Position numbers and translations under genes: made by a program. Positions 8,150-16,825 of a stretch of 64,000 nt of DNA are shown here, piece by piece. Under the pieces are notes generated by a model, which made no database searches, was not told the DNA's origin, and saw only the letters and a list, made by a program, of their open reading frames with translations. Source of the stretch: Streptomyces aurantiogriseus. Lineage in GTDB: Bacteria; Actinomycetota; Actinomycetes; Streptomycetales; Streptomycetaceae. Every line of letters begins with the position of its first letter. Position 1 is the stretch's first letter. Where the stretch lies: positions 372,001-436,000 of the forward strand of contig NZ_BMSX01000003.1 in NCBI RefSeq assembly GCF_014649375.1, in the 5' to 3' direction.

Positions 8150-9766
8150 GTGGATCTCACCGACTGGCTGCTGACCTCGGGCGAACGCGGCAACGGCGCG
8201 ACACGTCTGGACAGCCGCCGATCGGACCGGGCGGCTTGGTCGTACGGAAACCTGGTGCGGCCCCTCATCCACGGCGCGACGTACTTCCGAGAACTCCTCG
8301 GCGCGATCCGCGCGCAGCGCGCCGGAGACCTCCTCCTGTTCACCGACTGGCGGGGCGACCCCGACGAGCGCCTCGACGGTCCCGGCAGCGAGATCGGCAC
8401 CGTCCTGTGCGAGGCGGCCGAGCGCGGTGTGGTCGTCAAAGGGCTGGTCTGGCGCTCCCACCTGGACCGCTTCCAGTTCAGTGAGACCGAGAACCGCCAC
8501 CTCGGCGAGGAGATCGAAGCGGCGGGCGGCGAGTGCCTGCTCGACATGCGGGTGCGCCCCGGAGGCTCGCACCACCAGAAATGCGTCGTGCTCCGGTACG
8601 CCGACCGCCCCGAGCTCGACATCGCGTTCGTCGGCGGCATCGACCTGTGCCACAACCGCCACGACGACGCGGCACACCGAGGCGACCCGCAGTCACTGCC
8701 CATCGCCGCCGCGTACGGACGGCACCCACCGTGGCACGACATCCAGCTCGCGATACGCGGACCGGCCGTCGGAGACATCGAGGCCGGTTTCCGCGAACGC
8801 TGGAACGACCCGGCGCCGCTCACCCGCAGCCCGTTCGTCCGCCTGCGGGAGCTCGCTCACGGCGAGGACACCCATGCGGACCCGCTGCCGCCCCAGGCAC
8901 CCGACCCCTCGCCCTGCGGCCCCCACACCGTCCAGGTCCTGCGCACCTACCCCAACCGGCTGCTGCGCGGCTACGACTTCGCCCCCGACGGCGAACGCAG
9001 CATCGCGCGCGGCTACCGCAAGGCGCTGCGGCGGGCCCGCGCCCTGATCTACCTGGAGGACCAGTACCTGTGGTCTCCGCACGTGGTGGAATGCTTCGCC
9101 GAGGCGCTGAGCGCCCACCCCGGTCTGCGCCTGATCGCGGTCATCCCCTCCGTCCCCGAACAGGACGGCCGGCTCACCCTGCCGATGAACCTGATCGGCC
9201 GGATCACGGCCCTGGACAGGCTGCGCCGCGCCGGTGGTGGGCGCGTCGCGGTGTACGGGCTGGAGAACCACGCCGGGACACCGGTGTACGTGCACGCCAA
9301 GGCGTGCGTGATCGACGACGTGTGGGCCTCGGTCGGATCCGACAACATCAACCTCCGCTCCTGGACCCACGACTCCGAACTCAGCTGTGCCGTCCTGGAC
9401 GAGAGCACCGACCCACGCGAGCCGCGCGACCCCGGCGGTCTCGGGGACGGTGCGCGCAGCTACGCCAGGAATCTGCGCCTGGAGCTCGCACGTGAGCACC
9501 TGGACAGGGAAGCACCCGCGACCCCGCATGCGCCTGACACGCTCTGCGATCCCCTGAGCGCCTTCGACGCCTTCGCGGCGAGCGCCGCCGCACTGGACGC
9601 CTGGCACGACAACGGTCGCCACGGCCCCAGGCCACCCGGGCGCCTGCGCACCTATCGCCCGCCCACCCTCTCCCGTACGGCCAAGACCCTCTGCGCGCCT
9701 CTGCACCGACTCCTCGTCGACCCGGACGGCCGACCCTTCAGGCTGCGGCGCCGCAACGAGTACTGA
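8150..9766 (+). CDS. Phospholipase-D superfamily protein with two HKD motifs
   Basis: Protein of 538 residues that should fold as two PLD half-domains. The second motif is canonical, H382-A-K384 followed four residues later by D389 (VHAKACVIDD, then WASVGSDNINLRS). The first, near H142-Q-K144, lacks an Asp at the usual distance (LRYAD is two residues too far), so it may be reshaped. The GTG start at 8150 follows GGAGGA. No signal peptide or membrane helix is seen. Bacterial members act as phospholipases, cardiolipin synthases or nucleases; cytosolic location and the length fit a phosphodiesterase or cardiolipin-synthase-like enzyme. Confidence 0.87.
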   Translation: MDLTDWLLTSGERGNGATRLDSRRSDRAAWSYGNLVRPLIHGATYFRELLGAIRAQRAGDLLLFTDWRGDPDERLDGPGSEIGTVLCEAAERGVVVKGLVWRSHLDRFQFSETENRHLGEEIEAAGGECLLDMRVRPGGSHHQKCVVLRYADRPELDIAFVGGIDLCHNRHDDAAHRGDPQSLPIAAAYGRHPPWHDIQLAIRGPAVGDIEAGFRERWNDPAPLTRSPFVRLRELAHGEDTHADPLPPQAPDPSPCGPHTVQVLRTYPNRLLRGYDFAPDGERSIARGYRKALRRARALIYLEDQYLWSPHVVECFAEALSAHPGLRLIAVIPSVPEQDGRLTLPMNLIGRITALDRLRRAGGGRVAVYGLENHAGTPVYVHAKACVIDDVWASVGSDNINLRSWTHDSELSCAVLDESTDPREPRDPGGLGDGARSYARNLRLELAREHLDREAPATPHAPDTLCDPLSAFDAFAASAAALDAWHDNGRHGPRPPGRLRTYRPPTLSRTAKTLCAPLHRLLVDPDGRPFRLRRRNEY

Positions 9767-9992
9767 TGCCCGAGTGGGGCCGTGGCGGGGATGCGGCGCC
9801 TGGTGGAAAGGCCGACGATGGACGAGCAGGGCGCGGCGCGATCAGCGAATCGGCGTTCGTCGGGCCGAACCAGGCGGCGCTGGAGCAGATTTGGCCGGCT
9901 TCGAGCCCACCGGCGGCGGCCACCAGCCTGCACCCGGCGGCCCGGGATGACTGCGGCGCGGCGGCTCGGGATTCTCATCCCGGCTGTTCGTG

Positions 9993-10589
9993 TCAAAGGC
10001 CCGCCGGGTGGCTGGAGAGCCAGTCTGCGTGCCGGTCGCGAAGCTCGTCCCGTTCGGCCGGCGTGGTGAGGATGATGTCCGCGCCGCCGTCGTAGGGGTG
10101 GTGGATGCGGCGGAGGTTCGTGTCAGTGATGAACACCTCGACGACCGCTTCATCGGCGACGGCGCGCAGCAGGTCGTCGACGCAGCCGGGCCGCCACGGC
10201 CGTCGGTCGGCGTACAGGCGCGTATAGGTATGGAACTCCGGGTCGAAGTCATCCACATCCGGTTCGGTCCACCAGTGGATGCCGTCGGGGTGGAGTTCCT
10301 GGCGTGGCGTCGGATAACCGGCAGGGCCGGTCGGTGTGTTCGACCAATCCATGGTCACCACGAACACATCCGTGTCGGCGAACAGGTCATCGAGGACCGT
10401 GTTGTACCGATCCAGAACGATCGCGTACTCGTCCTCGGACTCCGGGTAGCGCTTCGACCCGGGGAGGCTGTGGAAGCGCACCCAGTGATCCGCGTACGTG
10501 GTGCGGAACGTGTGGGCGATGGGCGGGCCCGACGGTCGCCGTTCCTGCCACAGCGCTTCCAGCAGCGTCGGTGCGACGCCCCTGCTCAC
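9993..10589 (-). CDS. DUF3885 domain protein, translationally coupled to msrA
   Basis: Protein of 198 residues carrying a DUF3885 signature ([19 protein letters not shown]) in the first third and [19 protein letters not shown] near the end. The function of the family is unknown; it is often met as a lone small cytosolic protein. I place the start at the GTG whose last bases overlap the msrA stop (GTGA, 4 bases), which implies translation by re-initiation after msrA. The 226-base gap downstream to the phospholipase gene shows nothing recognisable. Confidence 0.8.
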   Translation of the reverse strand: MSRGVAPTLLEALWQERRPSGPPIAHTFRTTYADHWVRFHSLPGSKRYPESEDEYAIVLDRYNTVLDDLFADTDVFVVTMDWSNTPTGPAGYPTPRQELHPDGIHWWTEPDVDDFDPEFHTYTRLYADRRPWRPGCVDDLLRAVADEAVVEVFITDTNLRRIHHPYDGGADIILTTPAERDELRDRHADWLSSHPAGL

Positions 10590-11254
10590 CCGTCGGCCTT
10601 GGCCACACCGATCGGGCAGGACACCCCCGTCCCACCGATGCCGCAGTAACCCGCCGGGTTCTTGTCGAGGTACTGCTGGTGGTACGCCTCCGCCGGATAG
10701 AACGTCCGGCCCTCCGCCGGGAGGATCTCCGTCGTGATCGTGCCGTGGCCCGAGGCCGTGAGGACCTTCTGGTAGGCCTCCCGGGAGGCTTCTGCCGTGG
10801 CCGACTGGGTGGGGGAGTGGGTGTAGACGGCGGAGCGGTACTGGGTGCCGACGTCGTTGCCCTGGCGGAAGCCCTGGGTGGGGTCGTGGGACTCCCAGAA
10901 GGTCTTCAGGAGGGCTTCGTACGAGACGATCTTCGGGTCGAAGACCACGCGGACCACCTCCGTGTGGCCGGTCAGGCCCGAGCAGACCTCCTCGTAGGTG
11001 GGGTTCTCGGTGTGGCCGCCCTGGTAGCCGACCAGCGTGGTCCACACGCCCGCGGGGAGCTGCCAGAACTTGCGCTCCGCGCCCCAGAAGCAGCCCAGGC
11101 CGAAGTCGGCGACCTCCAGGCCCTCGGGGTAGGGGCCGAGGAGGGGGTTGCCGAGTACCGTGTGGCGGTCGGGGACGGAGAACGCCGGCTCCGGGCGACC
11201 GCGCAGAGCCTGCTCGGGCGTCGGGAGCTGGGGCGTACGGCTGTGCAGGAACAT
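10586..11254 (-). CDS. msrA: Peptide methionine sulfoxide reductase A
   Basis: Repairs oxidised protein by reducing the S-epimer of methionine sulfoxide, using thioredoxin. The catalytic signature GCFWGAE puts the nucleophilic cysteine at residue 55; resolving cysteines lie in the tail (GYCGIGG and VSCPIG). The sequence [18 protein letters not shown] is characteristic. At 222 residues it has the long N-terminal lead ([16 protein letters not shown]) of the actinobacterial form. The ATG follows GGAGA. Second gene of a minus-strand run (hypothetical, msrA, DUF3885); there is no msrB nearby. Confidence 0.97.
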   Translation of the reverse strand: MFLHSRTPQLPTPEQALRGRPEPAFSVPDRHTVLGNPLLGPYPEGLEVADFGLGCFWGAERKFWQLPAGVWTTLVGYQGGHTENPTYEEVCSGLTGHTEVVRVVFDPKIVSYEALLKTFWESHDPTQGFRQGNDVGTQYRSAVYTHSPTQSATAEASREAYQKVLTASGHGTITTEILPAEGRTFYPAEAYHQQYLDKNPAGYCGIGGTGVSCPIGVAKADG

Positions 11255-11320
11255 GCGGTCTCCAATCGGGGGTCCGCAGACGTCAACGTGCGGGAGGTCC
11301 GGCGAATTCCGGGCCCGGCC

Positions 11321-12439
11321 TCAGTGCGGCAGCGTCGCCGGGCTGCCGCCGTTCGCCTCGTAGCCCGCCACCGCCAGCGCCCGGTAGACCGCGAACTCCG
11401 CGGCCGGGTCCGGGGACAGCGTCCACGGCAGCGCGCCCACGTGGCCGTCGACGTGTATCAGCTGGTTCATGGCCTCCGACCAGCGCTCGGCGCGCACCAG
11501 GAAGAAGACGAGGAGATGGCGGACGTGCGCCAGCATCGGGTCGTCGGAGCGGGCGGCGTGCACCGCGAACAGCGCGCCGTGGATGGCCTTCTTCACGACC
11601 TCGCTCTGGTAGAAGCCGCTGACCAGGTTCACCTCGGGCAGGTGCTCGAACACCGCGAACAGGGGCATCGCCGCCAGAAGGGAACCCTGGGGAGCTCTGG
11701 CCGCCGCGGCCTCCGCGAACGTCATCGCCGTCTCGCGCGAGCCGTGCCACTTCTCGCACCAGTAGTGCAGGGCCGCCAGATGCGCCCCCATGTGCGCCGG
11801 GGCACGGTCCAGGATCTTCAGCCAGAGCTGCTCGAACTCCGCCTGTGAGTAGTTCAGTCCGCGGGCCACCGACAGTTCGACGATGTACGGGATCGGGTCA
11901 CCGGGGGCGAGCAGTGCCGCCTGGCCGCAGGCGTCCTTCGCCTCCTCCATGATGATCCGGAAGTCGTCCGTGCCCGGCGTGGACGTCCGCCACGCCTGCT
12001 GTACCAGGAACTCGGCGTGCACCGCCGCGCCGCCCGCGTCCTTGGGGGCCTCGGTCCGCCACACCCGCAGCCACTGCCCGCCGGGCGTGTCACTGACCCC
12101 TCCCGGCCGCTGCTGCAGCTCCAGCGCGGCGGCGCCGGCGAAGGCCTGGACGCGCTGCCAGCGCACCTCGCCCTCCGTCTCCGTACCGGCCAGGAGTTGC
12201 TGGGCCGCCCGGTAGTCCTGCGTGCGCTGCACCACGTCCAGGACGTCCAGCAGGTCCTGGTCGGGGCCGGGCATGCGGATGTCCAGCTCCTCCTCGCGGA
12301 CGAAGCCGTAGTTCGCCGGGTCCGCGGCGTCCGGGTGGCCCGCCGGGACCTGCTCGATCATGCCGCGCCTGCGCCGCAGGAACGGCAGCAGCACGAAGCT
12401 GAGCATGACCAGCGCCATCAGGACCCACAGAATCTCCAT
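11321..12439 (-). CDS. Membrane-anchored hypothetical protein, TPR-like helical
   Basis: I do not recognise a named family. The 372-residue product starts with one transmembrane helix (about 4-20, ILWVLMALVMLSFVLLPFL) followed by RRRR, which predicts an N-out, C-in anchor, and then an alanine-rich all-helical cytosolic part with TPR-like pairing (for example DVVQRTQDYRAAQQLLAG). It lies 66 bases upstream of msrA on the same strand and may be co-transcribed with it. Similar proteins of unknown role are widespread in Streptomyces. Confidence 0.8.
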   Translation of the reverse strand: MEILWVLMALVMLSFVLLPFLRRRRGMIEQVPAGHPDAADPANYGFVREEELDIRMPGPDQDLLDVLDVVQRTQDYRAAQQLLAGTETEGEVRWQRVQAFAGAAALELQQRPGGVSDTPGGQWLRVWRTEAPKDAGGAAVHAEFLVQQAWRTSTPGTDDFRIIMEEAKDACGQAALLAPGDPIPYIVELSVARGLNYSQAEFEQLWLKILDRAPAHMGAHLAALHYWCEKWHGSRETAMTFAEAAAARAPQGSLLAAMPLFAVFEHLPEVNLVSGFYQSEVVKKAIHGALFAVHAARSDDPMLAHVRHLLVFFLVRAERWSEAMNQLIHVDGHVGALPWTLSPDPAAEFAVYRALAVAGYEANGGSPATLPH

Positions 12440-12595
12440 GTCTCAAGGGTTCCAGACGCCGCCGACAATTGGCCAACCCCCTCCGCCCGACCTGTGGAAA
12501 ACCTTCGGCCCGGGGCCGGGACGCGGCGAAGCCGGTGAGCGCCCGGCAGCCCGCTGTCCCCCGCCTGCCCCTTTGGCGCACTACGCTCGATGCCC

Positions 12596-13750
12596 ATGAG
12601 CGACAGGCACATCAGTCAGCACTTCGAGACCCTGGCGATCCACGCGGGCAACACCGCCGATCCCCTCACCGGCGCGGTCGTCCCGCCGATCTACCAGGTC
12701 TCGACCTACAAGCAGGACGGCGTCGGCGGACTGCGGGGCGGCTACGAGTACAGCCGTAGCGCCAACCCGACCAGGACCGCCCTGGAGGAGAACCTGGCCG
12801 CCCTGGAGGGCGGCGTCCGGGGTCTCGCGTTCGCGTCCGGACTGGCGGCCGAGGACTGCCTGTTGCGTACGCTGCTCACCCCCGGGGACCACGTGGTCAT
12901 CCCGAACGACGCGTACGGCGGCACGTTCCGGCTGTTCGCGAAGGTCGTCTCCCGGTGGGGTGTGGAGTGGTCGGTCGCCGACACCAGCGACCCGGCTGCC
13001 GTACGGGCCGCGATCACCCCGAAGACGAAGGTGGTGTGGGTGGAGACCCCCTCCAACCCGCTCCTCGGCATCACCGACATCGCCGCCGTCGCCCAGGTCG
13101 CCCGGGACGCGGGCGCCCGGCTCGTCGTCGACAACACCTTCGCCACGCCGTATCTGCAGCAGCCGCTGGCGCTCGGCGCCGATGTCGTCGTGCACTCGCT
13201 GACCAAGTACATGGGCGGTCACTCGGACGTCGTCGGCGGCGCGCTGGTCGTGAGCGACCGGGACCTCGGCGAGGAGCTGGCGTACCACCAGAACGCGATG
13301 GGCGCGGTCGCCGGGCCGTTCGACTCCTGGCTGGTGCTGCGCGGCACGAAGACGCTGTCGGTGCGGATGGACCGGCACAGCGAGAACGCGACGAAGATCG
13401 CCGACATGCTGACCCGGCACGCGCGCGTGACGCGCGTTCTGTACCCGGGGCTGCCGGACCACCCCGGTCACGAGGTCGCCGCCAAGCAGATGCGGGCGTT
13501 CGGCGGCATGGTGTCGTTCCAGGTCGCGGGCGGCGAGGAGGCGGCCGTCGAGGTGTGCAACCGCGCCAAGGTGTTCACCCTCGGCGAGTCCCTGGGCGGC
13601 GTGGAGTCCCTGATCGAGCACCCGGGGCGCATGACGCACGCGTCCGCGGCCGGCTCGGCCCTGGAGGTCCCGGCCGACCTGGTCCGTCTCTCCGTCGGCA
13701 TCGAGAACGTCGACGACCTCCTGGAGGACCTCCAGCAGGCCCTCGGCTAG
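12596..13750 (+). CDS. metB: Cystathionine gamma-synthase / gamma-lyase-type PLP enzyme
   Basis: Trans-sulfuration enzyme (384 residues) joining cysteine to an activated homoserine in methionine synthesis; related lyases run the reverse direction and cannot be excluded by sequence alone. The PLP lysine is K204 in SLTKYMGGHSD; the substrate-binding segments EYSRSANPTR and GGVESLIEHPGRMTH are present. The ATG at 12596 is preferred to one six bases earlier: a TACGCT -10-like hexamer at 12582-12587 would start the message at or next to it, suggesting a leaderless transcript. Divergent from the msrA group, with which it shares a sulfur amino-acid theme. Confidence 0.92.
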   Translation: MSDRHISQHFETLAIHAGNTADPLTGAVVPPIYQVSTYKQDGVGGLRGGYEYSRSANPTRTALEENLAALEGGVRGLAFASGLAAEDCLLRTLLTPGDHVVIPNDAYGGTFRLFAKVVSRWGVEWSVADTSDPAAVRAAITPKTKVVWVETPSNPLLGITDIAAVAQVARDAGARLVVDNTFATPYLQQPLALGADVVVHSLTKYMGGHSDVVGGALVVSDRDLGEELAYHQNAMGAVAGPFDSWLVLRGTKTLSVRMDRHSENATKIADMLTRHARVTRVLYPGLPDHPGHEVAAKQMRAFGGMVSFQVAGGEEAAVEVCNRAKVFTLGESLGGVESLIEHPGRMTHASAAGSALEVPADLVRLSVGIENVDDLLEDLQQALG

Positions 13751-13811
13751 TCGGTCCCTGAAAGGGCTCAGGGGTACGAGGGGCACAAGGGGCTCAGGGG
13801 CTCCAGGGCGC

Positions 13812-14060
13812 TCACCAGTCGGTCAGGGGTGGGGTCGTCTCCGACGGCGGCTCCACCCACGGCTGGACCGTCACCGCCCAGACGGTGAACCCCACGACGG
13901 CCGCGAACAGCAGCAGCCACAGCAGACGCCGGGCGAGCGTCCGCCGGCGCAACATGCGGCTGCCCCGGCGTACGACGTCCGCGTGCAGCTCCGGCGGCAT
14001 CCGCGGCACCGCCCGCTCCATGATCTGCCGTACAGCGGCCTCCCGCTCGGACCGGTTCAT
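13812..14060 (-). CDS. Small single-pass membrane protein
   Basis: Unrecognised 82-residue protein. The N-terminal half is basic and helical (EREAAVRQIMERAVPRMPPELHADVVRRGSRML), followed by one transmembrane helix at about 44-64 (LLWLLLFAAVVGFTVWAVTV) and a short Pro/Thr tail. It follows the degenerate sigma factor gene by 61 bases on the same strand and could act with it, perhaps as a membrane partner; this is inferred only from position. Confidence 0.72.
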   Translation of the reverse strand: MNRSEREAAVRQIMERAVPRMPPELHADVVRRGSRMLRRRTLARRLLWLLLFAAVVGFTVWAVTVQPWVEPPSETTPPLTDW

Positions 14061-14121
14061 CCGGGCCTCCCCTCGACGGACGGCCGCACACCGGTGCCGT
14101 CACCGTGTCCGCCCGGTCGCC

Positions 14122-14619
14122 TCACGACGTCGCCGCCTTGGCGCCCACCACTGCCGCCGGTCGTTTTCGCGGGGGATGCAGCAGTGTTGCCGTCGCGCGG
14201 TCGCAGATGGTGTGGACGCGTTCGGACGGCAGGCCGAGGAGGGCCGCCACCTGTTCCTCGGCGACGCCCTCGTAGAGCCTGAGGACGAGGATGAGGCGTT
14301 CCTGCGGGGTGAGGCGGGCCAGGGCACCGGTGGGACGGGTGCGGGTCAGGGTGCCGTACTGGTGCCAGGCGCCGTGGGCGAAGCGGGTGGCGAGGTGCTG
14401 GCGGGCGTGGTTGTACGGGTCCTCGCCGTGGAGGCGGCCCCAGCACGCGTACGTGTGCGCGAGGACCAGGGTGAGGAGGCGCCGCGCGCGGGGGTTGTCG
14501 TCCGGTGCCTCCGCGGTGAGCAGGGTGGCGGCGTGCAGCAGCCGGCCGCCCGCGCCGGCGACGAACGCCTCGAACTCCCGGGCCCGACGGGCGCCCTCAG
14601 CCGCATGCCGTGCTCGCAT
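14122..14619 (-). CDS. Degenerate ECF/SigE-type sigma factor
   Basis: Protein of 165 residues. The C-terminal half has a clear sigma region 4 helix-turn-helix (LTPQERLILVLRLYEG, then EEQVAALLGLPSERVHTICDR). The N-terminal half has the spacing of region 2 (LTLVLAHTYACWGRLHGEDPYNHARQHLATRF) but lacks the aromatic and basic residues usual for -10 recognition. It may be a specialised sigma factor or a non-sigma regulator. Downstream on the same strand lies a small membrane protein. Confidence 0.75.
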   Translation of the reverse strand: MRARHAAEGARRAREFEAFVAGAGGRLLHAATLLTAEAPDDNPRARRLLTLVLAHTYACWGRLHGEDPYNHARQHLATRFAHGAWHQYGTLTRTRPTGALARLTPQERLILVLRLYEGVAEEQVAALLGLPSERVHTICDRATATLLHPPRKRPAAVVGAKAATS

Positions 14620-14744
14620 CGCGCGCCTCCCGCCTGCCGGCGACCCCCTGGAAACGGATCCCGGCCGTATGCGGCGAACGGGGACCCGGTCTCATATGAG
14701 GCCAGGGGCGGGCCGTCGGTCAAGAGCCGCGCACGCGCGGGATC

Positions 14745-14766
14745 GACGCCCCGCGCGCGGGGCGTC
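14745..14766 (-). terminator. 22-bp perfect palindrome overlapping the MarR stop
   Basis: GACGCCCCGCG at 14745-14755 is followed directly by its complement CGCGGGGCGTC at 14756-14766. The second arm includes two bases of the MarR stop codon (14765-14767). As RNA it forms a 9-bp stem with a 4-base loop, a likely terminator. Confidence 0.7.
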
Positions 14767-15298
14767 AGGAAGCAGGGGCGGGCTCCGCGCCCGGAACGCC
14801 CGGGACGCCCTGGGCGGCCATCCGGGCGGACAGCGCGCTGTTGAACCGTGTGAGGAGCGTGCAGAACGCCTCGCGCTCCTCCGGCGCCCAGTCCTCGGTC
14901 AGCTCGGCCATCAACTGACGCCGGGAGGAGCGCACTTCCTCCAGGCGGGACATCCCGCGCGGGGACAGCTGGAGCACCACGGCCCGCCCGTCCTCGGGGT
15001 GCGAGGTGCGCTTGACCAGGCCGGTGTCGACGAGCGGAGCCACCTGCCGGGTGACGGTCGACGAGTCGATGCCCATGCTCGCGGCGAGCGCCTTGACGCC
15101 CATCGGACCTTCCTTGTCGAGGCGGTTGAGCAGCAGGTACGCGGCGCGGTCCATGGAGTTGCGCACCTGCCCGACGCCGCCGAGCCGGGTCTGTTCGGCA
15201 CGGCGCGCGAAGACGGCGACCTCGTGCTGCAGCGTGTCGAGAAGACCGGTGTCACCGACGGTCGTCATGTCCATCGACATTTCAGGTGTTGTGGGCAT
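14765..15298 (-). CDS. MarR-family transcriptional regulator
   Basis: Winged-helix regulator of 177 residues. The DNA-binding part is clear: MGVKALAASMGIDSSTVTRQ as the recognition region and LVKRTSHPEDGRAVVLQLS as the wing. Several in-frame ATGs at the start (residues 1, 8, 10) leave the exact start open; none has a strong ribosome site. It is divergent from ilvA with a 145-base region containing inverted repeats, so ilvA or itself is a candidate target. Confidence 0.88.
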   Translation of the reverse strand: MPTTPEMSMDMTTVGDTGLLDTLQHEVAVFARRAEQTRLGGVGQVRNSMDRAAYLLLNRLDKEGPMGVKALAASMGIDSSTVTRQVAPLVDTGLVKRTSHPEDGRAVVLQLSPRGMSRLEEVRSSRRQLMAELTEDWAPEEREAFCTLLTRFNSALSARMAAQGVPGVPGAEPAPAS

Positions 15299-15377
15299 GG
15301 CCGGGGGCTCACTTCATGAAGGGGGTGCTGGGTTGGGGGACAGGGTACGCGGCCGGAAGGCGGGCCGTACCGGCGCT

Positions 15378-15426
15378 GCGGAAACCAGTCTCGGTGGTTG
15401 GTCACAGCGGTCGTTTCCGCCTGTGA
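15378..15426. promoter_or_regulatory. Nested inverted repeats before ilvA
   Basis: GCGGAAAC at 15378-15385 is complemented by GTTTCCGC at 15413-15420. A second hairpin, TCACAGCGG against CCGCCTGTGA with one bulged base, spans 15402-15426 and ends 17 bases before the ilvA start. The two share bases and are therefore mutually exclusive. They could be a MarR operator or a leader RNA switch. Confidence 0.5.
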
Positions 15427-15443
15427 ACTGCGATGCTTGAGTC

Positions 15444-16673
15444 ATGAGCTACGGCACGGCTGACTCCTTTCGGTCCGTCACTCTCGACGATGTGCGCGGC
15501 GCCCAGAAGATGCTCTCGGGAGTGGCGCGGGTGACCGCGATGGAGGGCAGCAGGCATCTGTCCCAGCTCGTCGGGGCGCCGGTGCACTTCAAGTGCGAGA
15601 ACCTCCAGCGGACGGGTTCGTTCAAGCTACGCGGCGCGTACGTGCGGATCGCCGGGCTGCTGCCGGAGGAGCGCGCCGCCGGGGTCGTCGCCGCGAGCGC
15701 CGGCAACCACGCGCAGGGCGTGGCGCTGGCGTCGTCGCTGCTGGGCGTGCGCTCCACGGTGTTCATGCCGAAGGGCGCCCCGCTGCCGAAGATCAGCGCG
15801 ACCCGGGAGTACGGCGCTGAGGTACGCCTGCACGGGCAGGTGGTCGACGAGACACTGGCGGCGGCGCAGGAGTACGCGGCGGAGACCGGTGCGGTGTTCA
15901 TCCACCCCTTCGACCATCCGGACGTCATCGCGGGGCAGGGCACGGTCGGGCTGGAGATCCTGGAGCAGTGCCCGGAGGTGCGCACGATCGTCGTCGGGAT
16001 CGGTGGCGGGGGTCTGGCGGCGGGCATCGCGGTCGCGGTGAAGGCGCTGCGGCCCGATGTGCGGATCGTCGGCGTGCAGGCGGAGGGGGCGGCGGCGTAT
16101 CCGCCCTCGCTGGCGGCCGGGCGGCCGATGGCGATCGACAACCCGGCGACGATGGCCGACGGCATCCGGGTCGGCCGGCCCGGCGACGTGCCGTTCGGGA
16201 TCGTCGGTGCCCTGGTCGACGAGGTGCGCACGGTGACGGAGGACGCGTTGTCCACCGCGCTGCTGCTGTGCCTGGAGCGGGCCAAGCTGGTCGTCGAGCC
16301 GGCCGGGGCGAGCCCGGTCGCGGCGCTGCTGAGCGCGCCCGGCGCCTTCGAGGGTCCGGTCGTCGCGGTGCTCTCCGGCGGGAACGTCGACCCGGTGCTG
16401 ATGCAGCGCGTTCTGCGGCACGGCATGGCCGCGCAGGGCCGCTACCTGGCCGTTCGTCTGCGTCTGACGGACCGGCCGGGCGCCCTCGCCACGCTTCTCG
16501 GGGTGTTGTCAGTGGTCGACGCTAATGTCCTCGACGTGAGCCATGTCCGGACCGACCCACGGCTCGGGCTCACGGAGGCGGAGGTCGAGCTGCACCTGGA
16601 GACGAAGGGTCCGGCGCACTGCGCCGAGGTCGGCCAGGCCCTGCGCGAGGCCGGCTACATCGTCATCGACTGA
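15444..16673 (+). CDS. ilvA: Threonine ammonia-lyase with C-terminal ACT domain
   Basis: PLP enzyme (409 residues) converting threonine to 2-oxobutanoate and ammonia. The PLP lysine is K61 in RTGSFKLRGA, the phosphate loop is GIGGGGLAAG near 187, and ASAGNHAQGVA is the usual substrate loop. The last 75 or so residues form a single ACT domain (AVRLRLTDRPGALATLLGVL), the short form typical of catabolic or low-sensitivity threonine dehydratases; biosynthetic enzymes with larger regulatory domains exceed 500 residues. The product feeds isoleucine or propionyl-CoA. Divergent from MarR. Confidence 0.94.
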   Translation: MSYGTADSFRSVTLDDVRGAQKMLSGVARVTAMEGSRHLSQLVGAPVHFKCENLQRTGSFKLRGAYVRIAGLLPEERAAGVVAASAGNHAQGVALASSLLGVRSTVFMPKGAPLPKISATREYGAEVRLHGQVVDETLAAAQEYAAETGAVFIHPFDHPDVIAGQGTVGLEILEQCPEVRTIVVGIGGGGLAAGIAVAVKALRPDVRIVGVQAEGAAAYPPSLAAGRPMAIDNPATMADGIRVGRPGDVPFGIVGALVDEVRTVTEDALSTALLLCLERAKLVVEPAGASPVAALLSAPGAFEGPVVAVLSGGNVDPVLMQRVLRHGMAAQGRYLAVRLRLTDRPGALATLLGVLSVVDANVLDVSHVRTDPRLGLTEAEVELHLETKGPAHCAEVGQALREAGYIVID

Positions 16674-16711
16674 GGTCAGGCCCCTCGTCGTCACTCGTTC
16701 GAGAAAGTGCA

Positions 16712-16740
16712 TTGAGGGACGCGATACATCGCGTTATGGT
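16712..16740 (+). promoter_or_regulatory. Promoter with an operator inside the spacer
   Basis: TTGAGG (16712-16717), a 17-base spacer and TATGGT (16735-16740) form a good housekeeping promoter for the ABC exporter genes. The spacer holds an inverted repeat, CGCGAT-AC-ATCGCG (16720-16733), so a dimeric repressor bound there would block polymerase. The repressor is not encoded next to it. Confidence 0.68.
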
Positions 16741-16825
16741 GTGTCGCGCCGACGAATCCCGACTCCCCCCACCGAACCCCCACAGGCGAAATCAACGACT
16801 TGTCCCCAACGACGTGGAGACTTAT

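Noticed and set aside
9767..9992. Small gene between the phospholipase and DUF3885 genes
   Set aside because: Short frames exist on both strands, but none has a ribosome site, a domain or convincing composition.
13751..13811. Terminator of metB from repeated GGCTCAGGGG words
   Set aside because: The words are direct repeats and do not form a convincing stem.
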